NCBI GenBank assembly: GCA_032622095.1
Contig: CP136063.1
Span: forward strand, 118,566,723 to 118,630,722
Length of the DNA stretch: 64,000 bases
Origin: Siphonodentalium dalli
Lineage: Eukaryota; Mollusca; Scaphopoda; Gadilida; Siphonodentaliidae
Direction of reading: 5' to 3'
Within the stretch, counting starts at the first letter, position 1; each line of letters opens with the position of its first letter. The notes under the pieces were generated by a model that saw only the letters and a program-made list of their open reading frames with translations, was not told the DNA's origin and did no database searches. This document shows positions 1 to 11,889 of this stretch, in pieces. Both the position numbers and the translations under genes were made by a program.

Positions 1-110
1 GTGATTGCTTGTCATGTGTAAAAAGGGGGCTTAGCTAGGTCTGTGGCTATTGTGTTGTCAATATTAAGTCAAGGTTTGGAGGGGAATGCTGCCGTACTAG
101 CGGAAACCAT
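1..110. mobile_element. 3' end of a hAT-like element, cut by the window edge
   Basis: The first 110 bases match the right ends of the two elements at 3208-3994 and 10437-11344: the shared block AAAAAGGGG, AGCTAGGTCTGTGGCTAT, TATTAAGTCAAGGTT, ending in a TAGCGGAAACC terminus. Only this end lies in the window. Bases 111-465, between it and exon A, show nothing recognisable. Confidence 0.7.
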
Positions 111-465
111 ATATAAACACAATTGAGGCCTCTTGAATTTAGAGTTATCCATCTTCATCTGCAATTTGGTCGGCTCGTCGACTTTTTACTGGGCCACTAA
201 TACATATAAGTCACGATGGTGAAAAATATATTTCAAAAAAGGAATATCTAATAACTCTGAGCTTTGATGGATGGGTTCCTCGACTCGAATCAAATATTTT
301 TTTCCCCGATGCCAAAGAAGTAGTGATTTAGGAGCGTTAATTCGGATAATGCATCTTTAATAATATCTGTCTCATATTTTATTTTTAGATTGTTCTTGTT
401 GAATTGAAATAAAAATGTTTTACAAAATAGGCTGCATTTCTATTATAATTTGATTCTCATTTCAG

Positions 466-532
466 ACAAAATCTTCAAAAGAAAAGCCAATTAACATATC
501 CAGGTTTTCTGAGCTTTCATCTTCAGCTCAAC
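466..532 (+). CDS. NBAS: NBAS exon A (partial gene, N-terminal region)
   Basis: This is the first coding exon visible, bounded by a TTTCAG acceptor and an AC|GTAAGT donor. It is 67 bp (codons 1-22 of the visible frame, plus one base) and reads in phase 0, ending ...SELSSSAQ. It contains no in-frame ATG, so the initiator must lie in an exon upstream of the window or in one not recognised in bases 1-465. The peptide is serine-rich and not itself diagnostic. It is assigned because its end phase fits exon B, and A-B-C then run open into a clearly NBAS-like segment. The N-terminus of NBAS is poorly conserved between phyla, so this is the least certain exon of the set. Confidence 0.6.
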
Positions 533-889
533 GTAAGTGATTCTCAATCTTAATAGTCAGCTTCAGTTAAGTGAAAGGTGTAGTTTTCTGTAGATTTTGA
601 ATGTTAAAAAATCATGGAAACGTCAATATATCAGATTACTGTCTGTGCCTTTCCATTCAACCTTTGTTAAGTTGTACAGATGCTTATTGTTGCAGTTCTT
701 TCTGATCGATAAAATAAAAATAATATGATTTTAGAGGGTGTTGCGGAATATTAATGGCCAGACAGAAATGACTAACCGCCCGACAGCTTATCAGGGTGAA
801 GGGCTGTTAATGTTGGGCTGTTACTAGTAACACACTGCAATGCCCAACAGCATCATGTTGTTACTATTATTACCACTTTCTCTGTTGAA

Positions 890-1345
890 ACATGAGGGAT
901 GTGCTAAGCAGTATTTTGGAGTAGATATATCTGGAATAACAAACAAAATTTCAATGATTTAAAGTGATGTGAAACACTCCCGTAGCATGATCGCATAGAA
1001 ACTGAGAATAATCTTGCTCAAAGTAGTTATATTTTGCGACTATTAATCCAAAATGACAACACACATCGTTATTCTTATATATTAATTAAATGCAGTGACT
1101 CTCAATGGCGAAATCATTTGTGTTAGTTTGTCGCCGATGGTTGCGTCCCTAATCGAGATGTAAATATTTGCAATTGCGCGTAGTTCAGACGATGTTTTCT
1201 ATAGAATGGCACGCCAATCTCTTTGAAATTTTCGGCGATGTTGGTAGAATGCTACATTCCCGAGGTTGGCATAGCGCCAGAGTATTAAATTATCAATTCC
1301 ATGCATCCGAAGAAGTGCATAATATGTCTAAGCTCTTTTTCAGCC
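890..1345. repeat. Dispersed repeat P, copy 1 (inverted partner at 11890-12330)
   Basis: This segment recurs in inverted orientation at 11890-12330. Shared blocks include the TGTGAAACACTCC stretch, ATTCTTATATATTA next to a GACTCTC block, the ATCGAGATGTAAATATTT block, and ATTTTCGGCGATGTT. By eye the copies are roughly 80% alike with small indels. No convincing coding frame survives in both. Each copy lies near a TTAA-flanked MITE (V1 at 1486, V2 at 12383). The family was not recognised. Confidence 0.65.
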
Positions 1346-1485
1346 CGAGCCAATGGACAAAGCATAACAATTGAATCAATGTTTATTTACGTCAGCGAAG
1401 ATATTTTGAATAGTACTAGCACGAAAATCTGAGACTCTTTTTGCCAGTCATGTGACGGGCTGATAATGATTTGACAGCTCATTAA

Positions 1486-1869
1486 CCCTTTACCCAACAA
1501 ACCGGCCAAATAAAGCTTCAACAGCCTAAAATATCTTCGGTCTGTCTCAATAGAACCATACACATATGGACATCATTGGAACCGGCTCCTTGACCACATT
1601 GTGATAGTTACAGTTATGCCCTGTGCCAATGCATTCTCTTATATATGCGAGTCGACCATAGGTCGCCTCGCATATATAAGAGAATGCATTGGCCAAAAAA
1701 GAATCTTTTTTTTAATACTTTTTACCATTTTTTTCTTACATTCTTTAACAATTTTATAATTTTTAATGTGTTAAGCCAATGCATTCTCTTATATATGCGA
1801 GGCGACCTATGGTCGACTCGCATATATAAGAGAATGCATTGGCACAGGGCCGTTCTGTTGGGTAAAGGG
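1486..1869. mobile_element. piggyBac-like MITE V1 built of two palindromes
   Basis: This 384 bp element is flanked by TTAA on both sides (1482-1485, 1870-1873) and has termini CCCTTTACCCAACA / TGTTGGGTAAAGGG. A TTAA target and C-C-C-rich ends are typical of piggyBac transposons. Inside lie two long palindromes (about 1627-1693 and 1775-1843), each running from ATGCATTCTCTTATATATGC to its complement. They are separated by a T-rich spacer and inverted relative to each other. There is no coding capacity. Confidence 0.8.
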
Positions 1870-1989
1870 TTAATGACCATACACATCATGTGACATCACA
1901 TTACGTGTTGAGCATTAACGCCTCCTGATGCCAGGTAAAACTGATAATGTGCAGAGAATTCACCATAAAGTGGTAATTATATGTGTATA

Positions 1990-2944
1990 ATTATACCCCC
2001 ATCCAAAATGGGTGGTATACTTGATTACATGCATCCGTCTCTTGAGCCATGCGTCTGCCCGTCTCTACAAATGTTATGTTCTGGGTCTTTTTTATGGCTC
2101 TCACAAACATATTAAAATTGGATTCAGACAAAAGTCCCAACACCCCATGGAAATCTTTGACACAGACATTTTTGGACACTTCTGGACAGATACCTTTTTG
2201 TTGTGAGAAATAGTCCCATAAAGGCATAAACTGGAAAATATCCCAGAACATGCTTGGTTAATTTAAAATTTTTCCCTGAGTTGTCATGAGTTATGGCCTT
2301 TTTTGGACTTAGAATGTGTCATTTTTGGTTTTTCGATGATTACATTAGTTTTGTATCTTCAGTCACCTTGAAACTTGGTATTTTGTTGTTTATTCCTAGA
2401 AGAGGTAGATCGTACAAACACAATATGAAAGTCCCATAACTCTTGTCAAAAGTATCAGAACTACAATTTTGTTGGTCTTAATATGTGTCTGTCTGTCCAC
2501 TCATATATCTCAACCATGGGTTACCGAATCTCGATGAAATTTGGTATGCAGGTTTGGCATCAGGAGGGCTTTCAAAAAAGGGTTCTGTTCAAGAGTTATT
2601 CCTCTTTGTTTATCTGAAAATGTTGGATTTTTGTCTGTCCGCTCATATATCTCAGCCATGGGTTATTGGATTATGTTGAACTTTGGTATGGAGGTTTGGC
2701 ATCAGGAGGGTATTCAAAAGAGTTATGTTAGCTTAGTTAAGTTGTTTTCAATTTCCATTCAAGAGTTATCTCTCTTTGTTCATTTGTTTTCATTTTCCAT
2801 TCAAGAGTTATCCATCTTTGTTCATCTGAAAATGTTGAATTTTTGTCCATCCACTCATACATCTTTTTAACTTCGGTTTCCGTCCTGCCCTTGTTTCAAT
2901 TGGCACCATGGGGGTATCCCAGCACCTGAGGTGCAACTTCTTGT
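1990..2944. mobile_element. Hairpin-bounded non-autonomous element O
   Basis: It begins with a hairpin around 1992-2020 (ATACCCCCATCC, loop, then GGGTGGTAT), has a GTCTGCCCGTCTC stretch behind it, and an interior of imperfect repeats with CATATATCTCAACCATGGGT-type and GGTTTGGCATCAGGAGGG units. It ends in a short hairpin GCACCTGAGGTGC followed by AACTTCTTGTTT. The layout (5' hairpin, microsatellite-like stretch, 3' hairpin plus T-rich tail) is the same as in X and U. No coding potential. Helentron-type non-autonomous origin is inferred. Confidence 0.55.
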
Positions 2945-2951
2945 TTGAATA

Positions 2952-4410
2952 CCATACTCGTAATTAAATTCGCGCATTACTATTTTTTGCTCAGTTTTGA
3001 ATTCACGCACTTGGAATTTGCACACCGTGCTGCGGGAATTACAAAACTGACAAATATATTTTCGTAAATGACTTTTTATCTGGTGACAGTTTAAGTTCTT
3101 AATCGTTCCCGAAGGTACGTGTGTATATTAAAGACCACCACGACAAAAATTACATTGAGCTGATTGTAGCTACATTACCATTTTGTTGAGAAATTGGTGG
3201 GTTATAACAGGGTTTTCGCTAGGGGTTGGGGGAAAGCAAAAGACACATTGTCACACTGTCTAGCAGTAACAGGTGTTAGGTCATGAGCAGAGCTCATGTC
3301 ACATGCTAACACATGTTCTGCATGCCTGCTTTCTTTGTATTTTATTCACATTACTGATCAAAACAATTTGGTGTAAAATCAAATGCCATTCCTCAGATGG
3401 AGACGACCTCTTGCTGGATTTGTAAAATGGATAATTTTGTATTCATTGGATGGGGAATAAATACACTGATAATAACTATTAATATTTTAATTGTTTTATT
3501 TTTAATTGAACATTTCTTTGATACAGACCTTGTTTTGAGGAAAAAGTTCTGCACTCTTCGTCGCAGCGACTGCCAAAACTCACCTGTCTTCATGGTTTTC
3601 AGTATTCAGTATTCACCTCCCCCAAATGACTTACCGTTGTATATTGCGCATTTTGAGGGGAAATAGTTGGTCAGAAAGTTGGGACTTATAGACATAAATC
3701 TACGGTAAATTAAAATGCGAGAGGCTGTTTACTACTAAACATTCGCCTGACAAAGCTTTACCCAGGATGGTGTAGACAACTGTGCACATGGTCCACGCTA
3801 CTGATCATGTCTTATTCATGCACCAAGTGTAGGATTCCTTGCAATCTGTTAATCATCAGTGTTGGTGATCCCTCATCCTGTGTAAAAAGGGGACTGAGCT
3901 AGGTCTGTGGCTATTTTGTGACCCATATTAAGTCAAGGTTGGGGAGCGGAATGAAGACGCTGGATGGCCGGTCTGCCTTAGTAACGGAAACCCTGGTTAT
4001 ATGCTAAAAACTATCATTCTGATATTCAAATTGTTAATAATATTATTTAAGTCAGACCCACATTGTCAATTCAGGTTGTGGACATGCATGGAGATATGAT
4101 TTTGTGTCCCTTCACATGGGAATGTGTGTATTTCTTACAAGCATTGCAACATTCATGCTTTTACCATGTTAAATTAGATACCGTATGAATAATTGTGAAT
4201 ATATAATCCCTACCCGCATGTAAATATAATAACATGTCTATATTCTGTCCAACAGTCCGCAATGTTTGTAACTCATTAACATATATTGCCCTCTGATTTA
4301 CCTGTGGTTTAGTATAAACTCAGGTGTCGTACTATTTTTCATTCAGTTTTAATTTCGTGCACCAATCGGGGGCAAAAAATAGTACTTTGCGATTTTAAAT
4401 ATGAGTAAGG
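2952..4410. mobile_element. TA-flanked TIR element Q2 with a nested hAT
   Basis: The left end CCATACTCGTAATTAAATTC and right end complement (AATATGAGTAAGG) are flanked by TA. The subterminal sequences (CATTACTATTTTTTGCTCAG at left, CAAAAAATAGTACTTTGCG at right) also mirror each other. The same family occurs intact as Q1 at 49028-49726. Q2 is enlarged by the hAT-like insertion at 3208-3994. TA duplication points to the Tc1/mariner-type group; no transposase frame is present. Confidence 0.7.
3208..3994. mobile_element. hAT-like non-autonomous element, copy 1
   Basis: It runs from CAGGGTTTTCGCTAGGGG to TAACGGAAACCCT(G), an inverted terminal pair. Flanks GGTTATAA and GGTTATAT form a probable 8 bp target duplication with one mismatch. 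CAGGG-type ends and 8 bp duplications are usual for hAT. The interior shares long blocks with the copy at 10437-11344 (for example the ACACATTGTCACACT and TTGATACA stretches) and has no long intact frame, so it is a non-autonomous derivative. Confidence 0.75.
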
Positions 4411-4412
4411 TA

Positions 4413-5485
4413 CGCAGAAAATAGAGGAATATAAACAATTTCCATCGCTGTACATGTACATATCCAGGGGGAACTAACAAATAAAGGACACACGGAAAGG
4501 CTTATTTTGAAGGTTAACGTTTGGCTAAATCTGATAAGTGTGTACTGCAGAGTAGTGTGCTCGGATCTGCCCTATTTCTTGGGTACATCAATGATATCTC
4601 ACTCACAAATTTGTGCATTTGTCAAATTTTCGGAGATGACACAAATGATTGGAACCCACTCAAATTGGTAAATGACATTCAGGTTGATATAGATTCCGTT
4701 TTGAAATAGTCTCTGGACGGCAACTTAGATTCTATTCTTCAAAAGAGTTATAGCTTTGTGGAACAGTTTTCCCAGTGACTATATTCACAAATTGTGCTAA
4801 TAAAACTGAACATCAGGGTGAGATGAAGGTTTATAGTAGTTTATAACTGGTCCAGGAAATGAGGGACCCTGTAGGTTTGTGATATAAAAATAGTCCTGCT
4901 TATTACCATCTGCTATCGACTAAGAAGCTTAAGGGGCAAATGATGAGGTGGAAATAAATTTCCTTGGCAATTTTTTAGCTGGGGCAAATTTCAGAACCTG
5001 CCAATTTTTTTGTTCAAAATTGAAACACATTGCTACAGACATTGTCTTCATCTCGGACTGTGGAAGTCTGCAGACTGCAAAAGTTCATTGTTGAATGCTG
5101 AAAAAACAAGTACTACACGTATCTTGATAATAAACAAATTTAAGCCAGATCCAGCCAATGTATGTCATGATAATTTACCAAGTTCCAGTTATTAACCATA
5201 GATATATGTGTAGAGCATGCAACTATGCATATCCTCGTTTTTTTTGGTGAGGAATTATTTCTAGCCTTGGCAATTTTTTAGCCAAGGCAATTTTCTGCTA
5301 ATTAACAGAGCTGATTTAATATACATGTAAGTTGTTTTTACAGTTAAGCACTTTATTTTCTAGATTCATGTTCATGACCATCTCTTGGTCAAAAGAAAAT
5401 GTAAAGACACATATAATAAACATGTATAGATCTAATTTAAATGAAAAATGATTTGATATTTTTTAAAAGCAGTTCACTCTTTCAG
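4413..5485. other. Intronic sequence without recognised features
   Basis: This stretch between Q2 and exon B contains no recognisable gene, RNA or element. Two GGCAATTTTTTAGC-type blocks (about 4966 and 5268) recur in near-identical form about 300 bp apart, which may mark a degraded repeat. Confidence 0.5.
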
Positions 5486-5528
5486 GTTCAGTATGGAGAT
5501 TTTGCAGAACAGTGGGACTGCCCGTCAA
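5486..5528 (+). CDS. NBAS: NBAS exon B
   Basis: A 43 bp exon with a TTTCAG acceptor and a CAA|GTAAGT donor. Read with the last base of exon A it gives RSVWRFCRTVGLPV and ends two bases into a lysine codon. The other two frames are also open here; the choice rests on phase agreement with A and C. The segment precedes the propeller and corresponds to the region of vertebrate NBAS just upstream of the conserved LVRLVN motif. The intron to exon C is only 163 bp, the shortest in the visible gene. Confidence 0.65.
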
Positions 5529-5691
5529 GTAAGTATTTAAGCTACGATCACGATTTGTTCTTTATTCGGATAGAAAATTACTGGAACATGTATATATATC
5601 CAAGCAAACATTATTTATTCTTGAAACACCATATGGTGTTGACGTAAACCACATTTAAATTCTGTTGATCAGCTTTGAGTTTGCATTACAG

Positions 5692-5772
5692 ACCGTCCAG
5701 TCCTTGCAGTTTACCAGAGACATTAGTCAGGCTTGTCAACAGTCAACTGATTTGGAACATCGCTATTGGCAG
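5692..5772 (+). CDS. NBAS: NBAS exon C
   Basis: An 81 bp exon following TTACAG, with donor CAG|GTGAGC. After one leading base it encodes SLPETLVRLVN and then QLIWNIAIG, which resembles the conserved NBAS segment that opens the N-terminal beta-propeller (an L-P-[DE]-x-L-V-R-L-V-N pattern in animals). One alternative frame has a stop and the third lacks similarity. It ends in phase 2 (AG), completed by the first base of exon D. The N-terminal domain of NBAS mediates assembly of the ER-bound NRZ (NBAS-RINT1-ZW10) tether, which works with the syntaxin-18 SNARE complex; that is family knowledge, not seen here. Confidence 0.85.
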
Positions 5773-6148
5773 GTGAGCTCAACCCACTCAACTTTGTCTC
5801 TTTTTTTCCTTATATTTATATACTAGCTGAAACAGGCTCCCTTTATTCAGTGTCGGAGGAGGCGTGTGGTCTCTGTGTGCGCAAAGAGGAGAACACATAA
5901 CAGACATATCCTTCTCTTTTATATATTATTTATTATTATGCTACTTCAATTTATCCTCGTGCAAATAGGTTCATATTAGATCTAAACATTGACATTGGTT
6001 CATATTGGACTTATTTTGTTCTGATATAAGCCCATAGTGGACTTATACCTGTTATGCTGTTGGATGGCATGGGCCACAGTGAAAACACATCTATAAAGAG
6101 CATACATCTGGTGCTGTAATAGGTCCATAGTGAGTGTATTTGTTTTTT

Positions 6149-8085
6149 ATGTTTACCCATACCATAGTATGGTAAACATAGTGTCGTTGTCCGGATTGAC
6201 CACTCGTCGTTGGTCCGCCTGTCTGTCTGTCCATCCGTCTGTATGTCCGTAGACACTTTACAAGTAATGCGATAACTCAAACATTTTCAATCTGATCGGA
6301 ACCAAATGTATATGGGTTTCTGAGTCCAAAATACAGATCGAGTTCGAATTTGGGTTTGATCCGAGTTTTTGTTACAGAGTTATGGCCCTTTTTCGACTTA
6401 GAATTCACGCATTCTGCCATAACTCAAACATTTTTTATCTGATTGGAACCAAATTTGGTATGTGAGTTTCAGAGCCCAAAATACAGATCGAGTTCGAATA
6501 TGGGTTTGATCCGATTTATTTTAAAGGAGTTTATGACCATTTTTTTCGAGAAAAAATAAATAAAAAATCCATTTCTATAACCGAAGTAATTTTTGTCCGA
6601 TTGTGTTCATATTTGATATGTAGGTTTATGATGACACACCCCTCACCTGTATATTTTTGGTATTGATTGGTTGATCAGTTTAGAAAATAATTAACCCTTT
6701 ACACACATGCTATCCAATGCAATAAGTTGAAGATATTTCTTCTGATCTGCCTCATATTTCTTACCTAGGTTTTTCTTAGCACGTTCTTCATCTGTAATGT
6801 TTTTGGTATTGTTTAATTAACCCTTTTCACTCTTATGTTTACTTAGAATTCACCCAAGCTGCTATGACTCAAAACATTTTTCATCTGATCAACACCAAAT
6901 TTGGTATATGAATTTATCACCCCTAAATACAGATCGAGTTCGAATATGGGTTTGATCCGATATATTTTAACAGAGTTATGACCCTTTATAATTCAAGTAA
7001 TTACTGCTGGGAATTTGAAGAGAACATATCCCACAGACCATGTGTGTTATTGAAATGAGTTAATTATCACTATTGACATTAGATACTACATGCTATAAAG
7101 CCTGATAGTGGTACCACTGTGATTGATGACTCTCTGGTGGAGTTCTGATTTCTGTGCAATATTAAGTTGACCCCTTTGTTGAAACAGGTTCATTACATTA
7201 GTTTATATGTACACACTATATGACACCTATTCTAAAATAATAACTTGGAATAGTCCATTGTTACTTTGTAGGGATGTTTTACAGACATTGTTGTTTACAG
7301 ACACTGTTGTCTTATCTTTGACAAAAATTAATCCACACATTCCTTAGTTCCATGATATGATGTCATTGAAATGATTAACCCTCTCCACACATCATATGGT
7401 TTTGATGCTTTTCGTTTGATCATTCTCCTTTTTTATGTCCAGGTTGATGGTGATCCACTTTTGATTTGCATGGATTTGGGATTAAAATTAAACCATTCCA
7501 TAGACACATATTATGCGATAGACAGATATAATATTATCCCGTTCACTTTGGGCCAGGTTCAGTAAGGGTTTCAATAAATCACCAATTGAATATTCATCAT
7601 TAGAGGAAATGTCTTATTTTGAAATTCCCTCAATTGCTTTTGGGCTCCAGGATAATATTAATGGTGCTGGTATTCTTGAGACTGACTTATTGTATGGGTT
7701 TCTAAATCCAATGACATGCTTTTTATAGACTATTTTGTGTTTATCAGTTCATTAGTTTGGGTAAGATTAACCCCATTCTATCCGATTTGATAACTCAAAT
7801 ATTTCCATTGATTATGTTTATAATTCTTGGCATAGTTGACGATAACACACCCCTAACCTGCATAGTGAGGGTCATTTGGTTTATTTGCTAAAAAATATTA
7901 ACATCCTCCACCAATCCTGTTGACACAATGTGATAACTAAATATTTTTCACACAATCACTATAAAGTGTGAATTGTTGAAACTTTTGCACCCATGAAAAG
8001 GTTGGTGTAAGGATTTATAAAAATAGCTAATCGCTATCGCCAAAGTATGGGTTAAACATCTGCCGATCGTGATCGGCCTCTCGTT
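6149..8085. mobile_element. Hairpin/microsatellite element X, copy 1
   Basis: It starts with the hairpin TGTTTACCCATACCATAGTA continuing to its complement TGGTAAACA, followed by a GTCTGTCTGTCC microsatellite. The body has repeated ACCAAATTTGGTATRTG and ACAGATCGAGTTCGAAT units. It ends in GCCGATCGTGATCGGC plus CTCTCGTT. Five such copies lie in the window (X1-X5). The body's TGATCNGAACCAAATTTGG-type repeats translate in short spurious frames; no protein is supported. This family dominates several NBAS introns. Confidence 0.7.
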
Positions 8086-8091
8086 TGTTAA

Positions 8092-8230
8092 TTACATTTT
8101 TTAAAATCAAAATTTTGAAAAACTGATGCCGTTATAACCTCCACCAGTGTACCCCGAGTCACAACTCCAAATTTGGTTGAAATCAGTGTAGGGTCTGGGA
8201 GAAAAATCTGTGTGTTATTTTAAGCAACAA
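8092..8230. repeat. X-related internal fragment
   Basis: The block TTGAAAAACTGATGCCGTTA with a following GTACCCCGAGTCAC motif matches the interior of X4 (about 47950-48010) and X5 (about 61445-61480). It lies directly behind the 3' end of X1, so X1 either inserted in, or is followed by, a second truncated copy. Confidence 0.5.
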
Positions 8231-8732
8231 AACTCAGGCAAACTATTCCACTCCGAACACAATCGATGTGAGAAAAAGAACTTGTCCTACGATTTTTGTT
8301 CGATCAGCAGTATGATCTGATGCCCTCGATTTGGCATGTAGTTGGTTTGTCTGAAGAATTGTTTTGAGTCTATATTGTATATTCCATGCAAATCTTTGTA
8401 TGATTCCATCATATCGGCCATCAGTAATCTTTTTCTTAGATGCTAAGTGCAGTATTAAGACTCGGGGGACAATTCTTGTACATGTGTAGCTCTCCTCTGA
8501 AACTTCTCCAGTTAGTGACAAAGTCAAACAAGATATGGCTTTCACACCATACCACAATACTCAATAATGGTACCATTGTAGCATACAGTTTTGTGAACTC
8601 AGTTGAGTCGATATCAGAAAAGTTTCTGAATTCATTCATGTTACCTGATAATGTGAATCTTTTACAACAATAAATCTGTATTGCAAATGAACATGCAGTT
8701 TGATATTAATACAGGATATGTTGAGTGTTTAA

Positions 8733-8935
8733 AGATACGGGCGGCGTTGGCAGTGGGTATGCTGTTAAATTATTCACCTCTGTCAAAAACCGCCATAAAC
8801 AGAAATAATAGTAAAATATAGACAGACTTTGTTCTTATACCAATCAGAAATATGGCATAAACAGTATGTTATTGTCAAATGTTTTTCCTTTGTTATGTAA
8901 ACAAAAGCAAAAAAACGTTACAGAACCTGGCTTTT
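8733..8935. repeat. Dispersed repeat K, copy 1
   Basis: It opens with AAAGATACGGGCGGC and matches 60051-60245 inside X5: shared AAACCGCCATAAACA, TTGTTCTTATACCAAT and CTTTGTTATGTAAACAAA blocks in the same order and orientation. A second internal partial repeat follows at about 9000-9080 (AAAGAGCGTT and TATGTAAACAGAAGC). Family unknown. Nothing recognisable is seen from here to 10436. Confidence 0.55.
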
Positions 8936-10436
8936 GTTTAGATCCGGATATTGTAAACATAAAGAGCGTTATTTGTTACTGTTTTCCTGATATGGAAATA
9001 ATAAAGAGCGTTTATATCATTTGTGTGAGATTAACCATTTTAATTGCGCTGTGTTATGTAAACAGAAGCAAAACTTCTGTAACATGAGCAGGCTCTTGTT
9101 TATGTACACCATCATACGTCTTGACGACAATATACTATTTGCGTGCTGATTATGTTTGGCATATGAACAAAACTATATATATTTTAATATTCCTTCTGTT
9201 GATGGCAATTTGAACAAATATGAATATTTCTGCAATGAATGGCGCCATGCCTTTAAGTTGAATTTAACAGTGGTGTTGACTTGATGTATTCAAGGCTCCA
9301 GGCTAATTAAAAAATTTACACCAATTTTCAAGATTGTTCTCAGTAAAGGGACATCTGAGTGCCATTCTGATTGATACATGGCAATTTTGATAAGAAATGA
9401 AAATTTTCTCACACAAATTGAAGCAATGAACACTCATACCGAATCAGTGCTTCTTTAATCCTGATAAAAAAAAATATTTTCAGTTAGAATCAAGTGAAGA
9501 AGGTAATATGTTTTAGTCTAGAATTGGAAAGAACTATCTTGTTTAATAGACATGTAATGTTTTAGTTATTCATTTTGTCAATGACCTAGAGGGTCACTAA
9601 ATTTATGTCATTTATTAATTTGCAACATATTAATACTTTTGTTTGGTATTTATAAGCCTACATGATAGTTTATGTATGATTTATAGACATTTTAAGTGAT
9701 ATTTTATGCCGATCTCTACCAGAGCTCACCAGTCTTTATTCCATTCTGACTGTCACCGGCTGGGTACTAGTCTGTGGTTTTCTATTTAGCGCAGGGTTTT
9801 CCATCCAAAAGGAGAACTGATTGCCCAAAAGTCAAATGTGCTATGTGCTTTGAGAACTATTCCTGCACTAAAAACTTAATGACACAATGGAGAATTAAAG
9901 CGATAGTTTTGTTGACAATTTTCACAAGCTACTCGCCAAATTGCAGCAAATTAAAACTAAAAAATAATCGGAGAACCAAATCGCACATTTCCGCAATATA
10001 GTTCTTTGGTTCTAGTGGGACTTTCCCAACTTAAGGTATGAAATGACACAAATTTTGTTCTATATATTGTTTGCTTAATAAGCAATGTTGACGGTGTCAG
10101 CAGTCTTATACCAAATCATCAAGGAAGGTAAACCTTGCATGGAGTTTGATTTTAAGCTTTTACTCATGTTAAATTATATTTTAGTAAAGGGGTATTGTAA
10201 ACTAAATCCGCCTGTTTATGGGGCTATCTCCTTTTATGCTGAATAGAATATATGACTTGAGTCACAAACTCATTTTCATTATAATTACCATGTTGTTTGC
10301 ATCATTTATAGAGCACATGATTGTATTTTCCACTAATCCATGGCTCAAATTCATTCATTTGTTGCATATATTCTGTTGAGCAAAAAAGAAGATGGTCCCA
10401 TAAATGGCTGGACTTATTGTACAGTATCCCTTTAAA

Positions 10437-11344
10437 CAGGGTTTCCGCTAGGGGTTGGGGGGAATGTGGCCATATTTGGGAAGCACATACAGTACCTGGC
10501 ACCCTGTCTGGAAAAATTTGGTTGTTTATCACTGAAAAGTAGCCATTTCCTTGCACTTGAGACAACAATCAGGAACATTGAAGCTTCTTATAGAAGCCAA
10601 ACTAAAACAGATCGTCTTTCTTTGATCTCAAGTCAATGAATAAAAGCATTTAAGCACCACTTCTTACAGTGGATATAACGACTTTTATAACAGTAGCAAT
10701 TTAAGCTGACATCAAAGGAACTACCGGGTTTGGCAAAGACACATTGTCACACTCAGTGTCAAGTGTACTCTAGCAGTAAGCAGTGTTGCCTCATGTCACG
10801 TTCAATACGCAGGTTCTGCATGCTTTCTTTGTATTTTTTCACAGTACCACTCAAAACAGTTTGGTGTAAAATAAGAAGGCATTTCTCAGACGAGATGACC
10901 TCATGCTGGATTCGTATAATGGACAATTTTGTATTAAACTATTTATATTTCAATTGTTTTATTTTTAATTAAACATTCTTTGATACACAGACCTTGTTTT
11001 GAGGTAAAATGTCTGCACTGTTCATCGCAGTGACTGCCATATGTTCATGGTTGTACCTCAGAATTCAGTCCCCTAATGACTTCCAATGTATAATGCTCAT
11101 TTTTAGGGGAAATAGTGGGTCAGAAAGTTGGGAATTATAGAAATAAATCTACTGTAAATTAAAATAGAAGACGCTGATTACTGCTAAACAATCGCCGACA
11201 AAGCTTTACCCAGGATGGTTTAGACAATTGTGCATGTGGTCCACGCTACTGATCATGTCTAGGTCTGTGGCCAATATTAAGTCAAGGTTGGGGAGGGGAA
11301 TGAGGCCGCTGGACGGCCGGCCTGCCATAGTAGCGGAAACGCTG
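10437..11344. mobile_element. hAT-like non-autonomous element, copy 2
   Basis: It runs from CAGGGTTTCCGCTAGGGG to TAGCGGAAACGCTG. CTTTAAA flanks it on both sides, an exact 7 bp duplication (8 bp with one mismatch). It shares its interior with copy 1 at 3208 and its right end with the fragment at 1-110. The short open frames in it are not conserved with copy 1, so no transposase is claimed. Confidence 0.75.
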
Positions 11345-11650
11345 CTTTAAAGTATGTTTGTGTTGTTATTATAACTAAAACATCTTTACATCTTGATATA
11401 AATGTGATGGGGTAAATTATTATTGAGTGAAACAACCTAAACTGCTATTTAAATGCTCAATATGGTATCTTGACTGACTGAAATTGCGTTAGATAATAAC
11501 TGAGCACAAATAAATATACCAAATGACATGACATCTTACCTTTTTGCTCAGTATGGATGTATAGCAGCGAAGAGGTTATGCTGCATAATAATTTTCCACT
11601 TTTAATATCAAAGAATTATAAATGTTTTATATTTAAATTTTCTCTCACAG

Positions 11651-11698
11651 TGAAGGAAAACTGATTGGGATACTCCAAGAGCAACATGTGGAGATCAG
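11651..11698 (+). CDS. NBAS: NBAS exon D
   Basis: A 48 bp exon (TCACAG acceptor, CAG|GTAAAA donor) encoding EGKLIGILQEQHVEIR across its borders. It matches the NBAS pattern N/E-G-K-L-[LI]-A/G-x-[VL]-Q-[DE]-x-x-V-E-I-R, the first strand set of the N-terminal propeller. It is entered in phase 2 and left in phase 2. It is separated from exon C by a 5.9 kb intron holding element X1, repeat K and a complete hAT-like element. Confidence 0.9.
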
Positions 11699-11889
11699 GT
11701 AAAATAGAGCTATCTACCCTCTAGAGTATGAGATTGATAACAATTCAGGAGTCCATGCTAATAAGTTTTTCACTAAATTTGTTTGTCACTTACATTCTAG
11801 TGCATAACATAACATGTTTCATATTTGGGGTGACTATTAACACCTGATGGAGACTACTGTAGAATTTCAGAACTTGTCTGTTTAAAGAC

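Noticed and set aside
5441-5647. Reading frame through exon B (VQYGDFAEQWDCPS) as the NBAS frame
   Set aside because: It runs into a stop after splicing to exon C; the phase-consistent frame gives the conserved LVRLVN segment.
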